Shown piece after piece: positions 8,038 through 9,602 of a stretch of 9,602 nucleotides of DNA; the stretch's first letter is position 1; each line of letters opens with the position of its first letter. This DNA is from Glaciimonas sp. Lineage in GTDB: Bacteria > Pseudomonadota > Gammaproteobacteria > Burkholderiales > Burkholderiaceae. The DNA is taken from NCBI GenBank assembly GCA_014377145.1, contig JACMQE010000106.1:1-9602 (forward strand). The letters run 5' to 3'. The translations under genes and the position numbers were made by a program. Under the pieces are notes generated by a model that saw nothing but the letters and a program-made list of their open reading frames with translations, ran no database searches and was not told the DNA's origin.

Positions 8038-8523
8038 GTGTGTTATCCCCACTTTTTATTGCATACTTCATTGAGTATATTTCTTTTACTCGGAATGTCG
8101 ATCCTGTCCAAACCAACGTATATGCAACAATTACAGACCAAATTCAGTTGTAATATGAGCCGTATCGAAGATGGTGAAAAAGTAACTTACTCTGATGCTG
8201 GTGAAATAAATTTAAATATTGGTAAGGTCGAGACTTTCCGCTGGGAGTCAGACAAATACCGACCCATGCATGGTTTTGATTGCAGCGTGGATGAAAGCGA
8301 TGAACCGGTGGTGGAAGTGATGCAGTCTGGTGGCAAGGATCATGTTAGTTGGCGCGTGAGCCTGAAGGACCCGGTCGCGGCACGACAACGCCGCAGCTAT
8401 GATTTCTATAATCACGGTAAAAATTGCATTATCCGTTTGCAACGCGATGGCGATACGTTACACATTGAACCGAGCTGCCCGGCATTTTGTGGTTCAAGAT
8501 TAAATCTTACGAAACTAACCTAG
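8038..8523 (+). CDS. Putative secreted Cys-containing protein, C-terminus probably frameshifted
   Basis: I do not recognise a named family. The frame opens 18 bases after the gatA stop with a GTG (an ATG two bases earlier is in another frame and closes after 12 codons). A hydrophobic segment at about residues 5-22 could be a signal peptide; an alternative start is the ATG at 8095. The following 125 residues are polar and beta-like, with FSCNMSRIEDGEKVTYSDAG near 36-55, FRWES near 67 and SCPAFCGSR at 146-154. The mature part has five cysteines (38, 82, 130, 147, 151). The frame stops at 8523, but the frame starting at 8520 reads on as LAVDVKTGTCRYKDK to a TGA at 8567, supplying a sixth cysteine. 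Removing five bases (CTAAC, 8515-8519) would join the frames as NLTKLAVDVKTGTC. So the gene is probably damaged, or there is a sequencing error. It is on the same strand as gatA, without a clear ribosome site. Confidence 0.7.
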   Translation: MCYPHFLLHTSLSIFLLLGMSILSKPTYMQQLQTKFSCNMSRIEDGEKVTYSDAGEINLNIGKVETFRWESDKYRPMHGFDCSVDESDEPVVEVMQSGGKDHVSWRVSLKDPVAARQRRSYDFYNHGKNCIIRLQRDGDTLHIEPSCPAFCGSRLNLTKLT

Positions 8524-8567
8524 CGGTTGATGTAAAAACCGGTACTTGTCGTTACAAAGATAAATGA
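8520..8567 (+). pseudogene. Out-of-frame C-terminal remnant of the 8038-8523 gene
   Basis: In the frame beginning at 8520 the DNA reads LAVDVKTGTCRYKDK then TGA. It has no start of its own. Its composition and the cysteine fit a missing C-terminal strand of the preceding protein. The local sequence CTAAC-CTAGC looks like an imperfect 5-base duplication that could have caused the shift. Confidence 0.55.
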
Positions 8568-8756
8568 AGCATCAGCGCGAACGAATGGCAAACACGCCCA
8601 AGCACCGCGTCCGAAATAAAATAGGATTTACGCAAAATTGTCATAGCAACAAGCTTGCCAATCTTGCAGTCGAAAGCAGTACCCTAGTAAGGTGAGGAAG
8701 CACAACGCTAATGAGGCGCTTTTGTGTAAGTTCTATAAAAAATAAGCGAGAAAATT
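8568..8756. other. Spacer before gatB
   Basis: These 189 bases have no convincing gene. A -35-like TTGTCA at 8638-8643 has no good -10 partner at 16-18 bases. An imperfect stem (CACAACGC at 8701-8708 with GCG...TTGTG at 8716-8726) is followed by an AT-rich stretch, but not by a true T-run. The last bases, GCGAG seven bases before the ATG, form a modest gatB ribosome site. Confidence 0.5.
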
Positions 8757-9602
8757 ATGCATTGGGAAGTCGTGATTGGTCTGGAAACTCATGCGCAACT
8801 CTCGACCAAATCTAAAATTTTTAGTGGTTCTTCGATCCAGTTTGGTGCCGAACCCAATACCCAGGCCAGCCCGGTAGACCTGGCGCTACCTGGCGTTTTG
8901 CCAGTCCTGAATCGCGGTGCAGTCGAACGCGCCATTCAGTTCGGTTTAGCAGTCGATGCGGTTATTGCAGCACGATCGGTTTTTGCACGTAAACATTATT
9001 TCTATCCGGATTTGCCGAAAGGCTACCAAATCAGTCAGTTTGAAATCCCCGTGGTGCAAGGCGGCAAGGTTTCATTCATCGTGGAAAAGGACGGCAAGAG
9101 TGAAATCCGCTTCATGCAATTAACCCGTGCCCATCTGGAAGAAGACGCTGGCAAATCGCTGCACGAAGACTATCAAGGCATGACCGGCATAGACTTGAAT
9201 CGTGCTGGTACACCGCTATTAGAAATTGTCACCGAACCGGATATGCGCAGCGCTGCCGAAGCGGTCGCGTATGCCAAAGCACTCCACGCACTGGTGATGT
9301 GGCTAGGTATTTCCGACGGCAATATGCAGGAAGGTTCTTTTCGTTGCGATGCCAACGTTTCGGTCCGCCCGATGGGCCAAAAAGAATATGGCACACGTCG
9401 CGAAGTGAAGAATCTGAATTCGTTTCGCTTTTTGGAAGAAGCGATCAACTACGAAGTTCAAAATCAAATTGAAACCATTGAAGACGGTGGCACAATTCGG
9501 CAGGAAACACGCCTTTACGATCCAGATAAAAAAGAAACCTGTTCAATGCGCAGCAAGGAAGACTCACAAGATTATCGCTATTTCCCAGATCCGGATTTGC
9601 CC
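8757..9602 (+). CDS. gatB: Asp-tRNA(Asn)/Glu-tRNA(Gln) amidotransferase subunit B (3' part missing at window edge)
   Basis: GatB binds the misacylated tRNA, activates the side-chain carboxylate with ATP and amidates it with ammonia delivered from GatA. I translated it by hand from the ATG at 8757; 282 residues are visible out of about 480-490 expected. Family landmarks are [15 protein letters not shown] (1-15), [13 protein letters not shown] (82-94), the GatB signature [13 protein letters not shown] (145-157), [13 protein letters not shown] (193-205), [11 protein letters not shown] (215-225) and [18 protein letters not shown] (265-282). The visible part is the kinase-like cradle domain; the helical and YqeY-like tail domains lie beyond the edge. 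A GCGAG stands seven bases before the ATG. It is separated from gatA by the inserted small gene and a spacer. Confidence 0.98.
   Translation, partial: MHWEVVIGLETHAQLSTKSKIFSGSSIQFGAEPNTQASPVDLALPGVLPVLNRGAVERAIQFGLAVDAVIAARSVFARKHYFYPDLPKGYQISQFEIPVVQGGKVSFIVEKDGKSEIRFMQLTRAHLEEDAGKSLHEDYQGMTGIDLNRAGTPLLEIVTEPDMRSAAEAVAYAKALHALVMWLGISDGNMQEGSFRCDANVSVRPMGQKEYGTRREVKNLNSFRFLEEAINYEVQNQIETIEDGGTIRQETRLYDPDKKETCSMRSKEDSQDYRYFPDPDLP

Noticed and set aside
8701..8726. Stem CACAACGC/GCG...TTGTG as a terminator before gatB
   Set aside because: The stem is interrupted and is not followed by a T-run; a terminator here would also cut off gatB.
8711..8815. Short plus-strand frame ATGAGGCGC... with a purine-rich AGGTGAGG upstream, overlapping the gatB start
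   Set aside because: The spacing to the ATG is too long, the frame runs into gatB in the wrong register, and the product has no protein-like features.

Overview
The window looks like a core chromosomal segment of a betaproteobacterium, most likely Burkholderiales and probably Oxalobacteraceae. This rests on gene order and on my recall of protein sequences from that group, not on a database search. It holds two divergent housekeeping clusters. The minus-strand cluster, which reads leftward from about 5540, is the rod-shape elongasome operon mreB-mreC-mreD-mrdA-rodA, with rodA cut by the left edge. The plus-strand cluster, which reads rightward from about 5938, is the tRNA-dependent amidotransferase set gatC-gatA-gatB, with gatB cut by the right edge. 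An unnamed small secreted-protein gene sits between gatA and gatB.

Elongasome: MreB is the actin-like scaffold under the membrane. MreC and MreD are the membrane and periplasmic partners that link it to synthesis. RodA (SEDS glycosyltransferase) and PBP2/MrdA (class B transpeptidase) build lateral-wall peptidoglycan. mreC and mreD overlap by ATGA. mreD and mrdA are separated by 117 bases that contain a possible small bridging ORF ending in ATGA on the mrdA start.

GatCAB: the three subunits convert misacylated Glu-tRNA(Gln) and/or Asp-tRNA(Asn) to the amidated forms. GatA carries an intact Lys-cisSer-Ser triad (K74, S149, S173). The operon is unusually loose. gatC and gatA are 312 bases apart, and the spacer starts with 90 bases of about 13% GC followed by several inverted repeats. 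gatA and gatB are 737 bases apart because of the inserted gene.

The inserted gene (8038-8523) appears to have lost its C-terminus by frameshift. Just after its stop, another frame reads a coherent tail, LAVDVKTGTCRYKDK, and a 5-base insertion would explain the shift.

The 398-base divergent intergenic region (5540-5937) contains a 13-base tandem repeat next to a perfect inverted repeat, a consensus -10 box facing gatC, an 8-base segment able to pair with the mreB ribosome binding site, and overlapping dyads just before the gatC start. I see no tRNA, rRNA, CRISPR array, insertion sequence or phage gene. I found no convincing new multi-gene system. The candidates worth a second look are regulatory DNA and the broken hypothetical gene.
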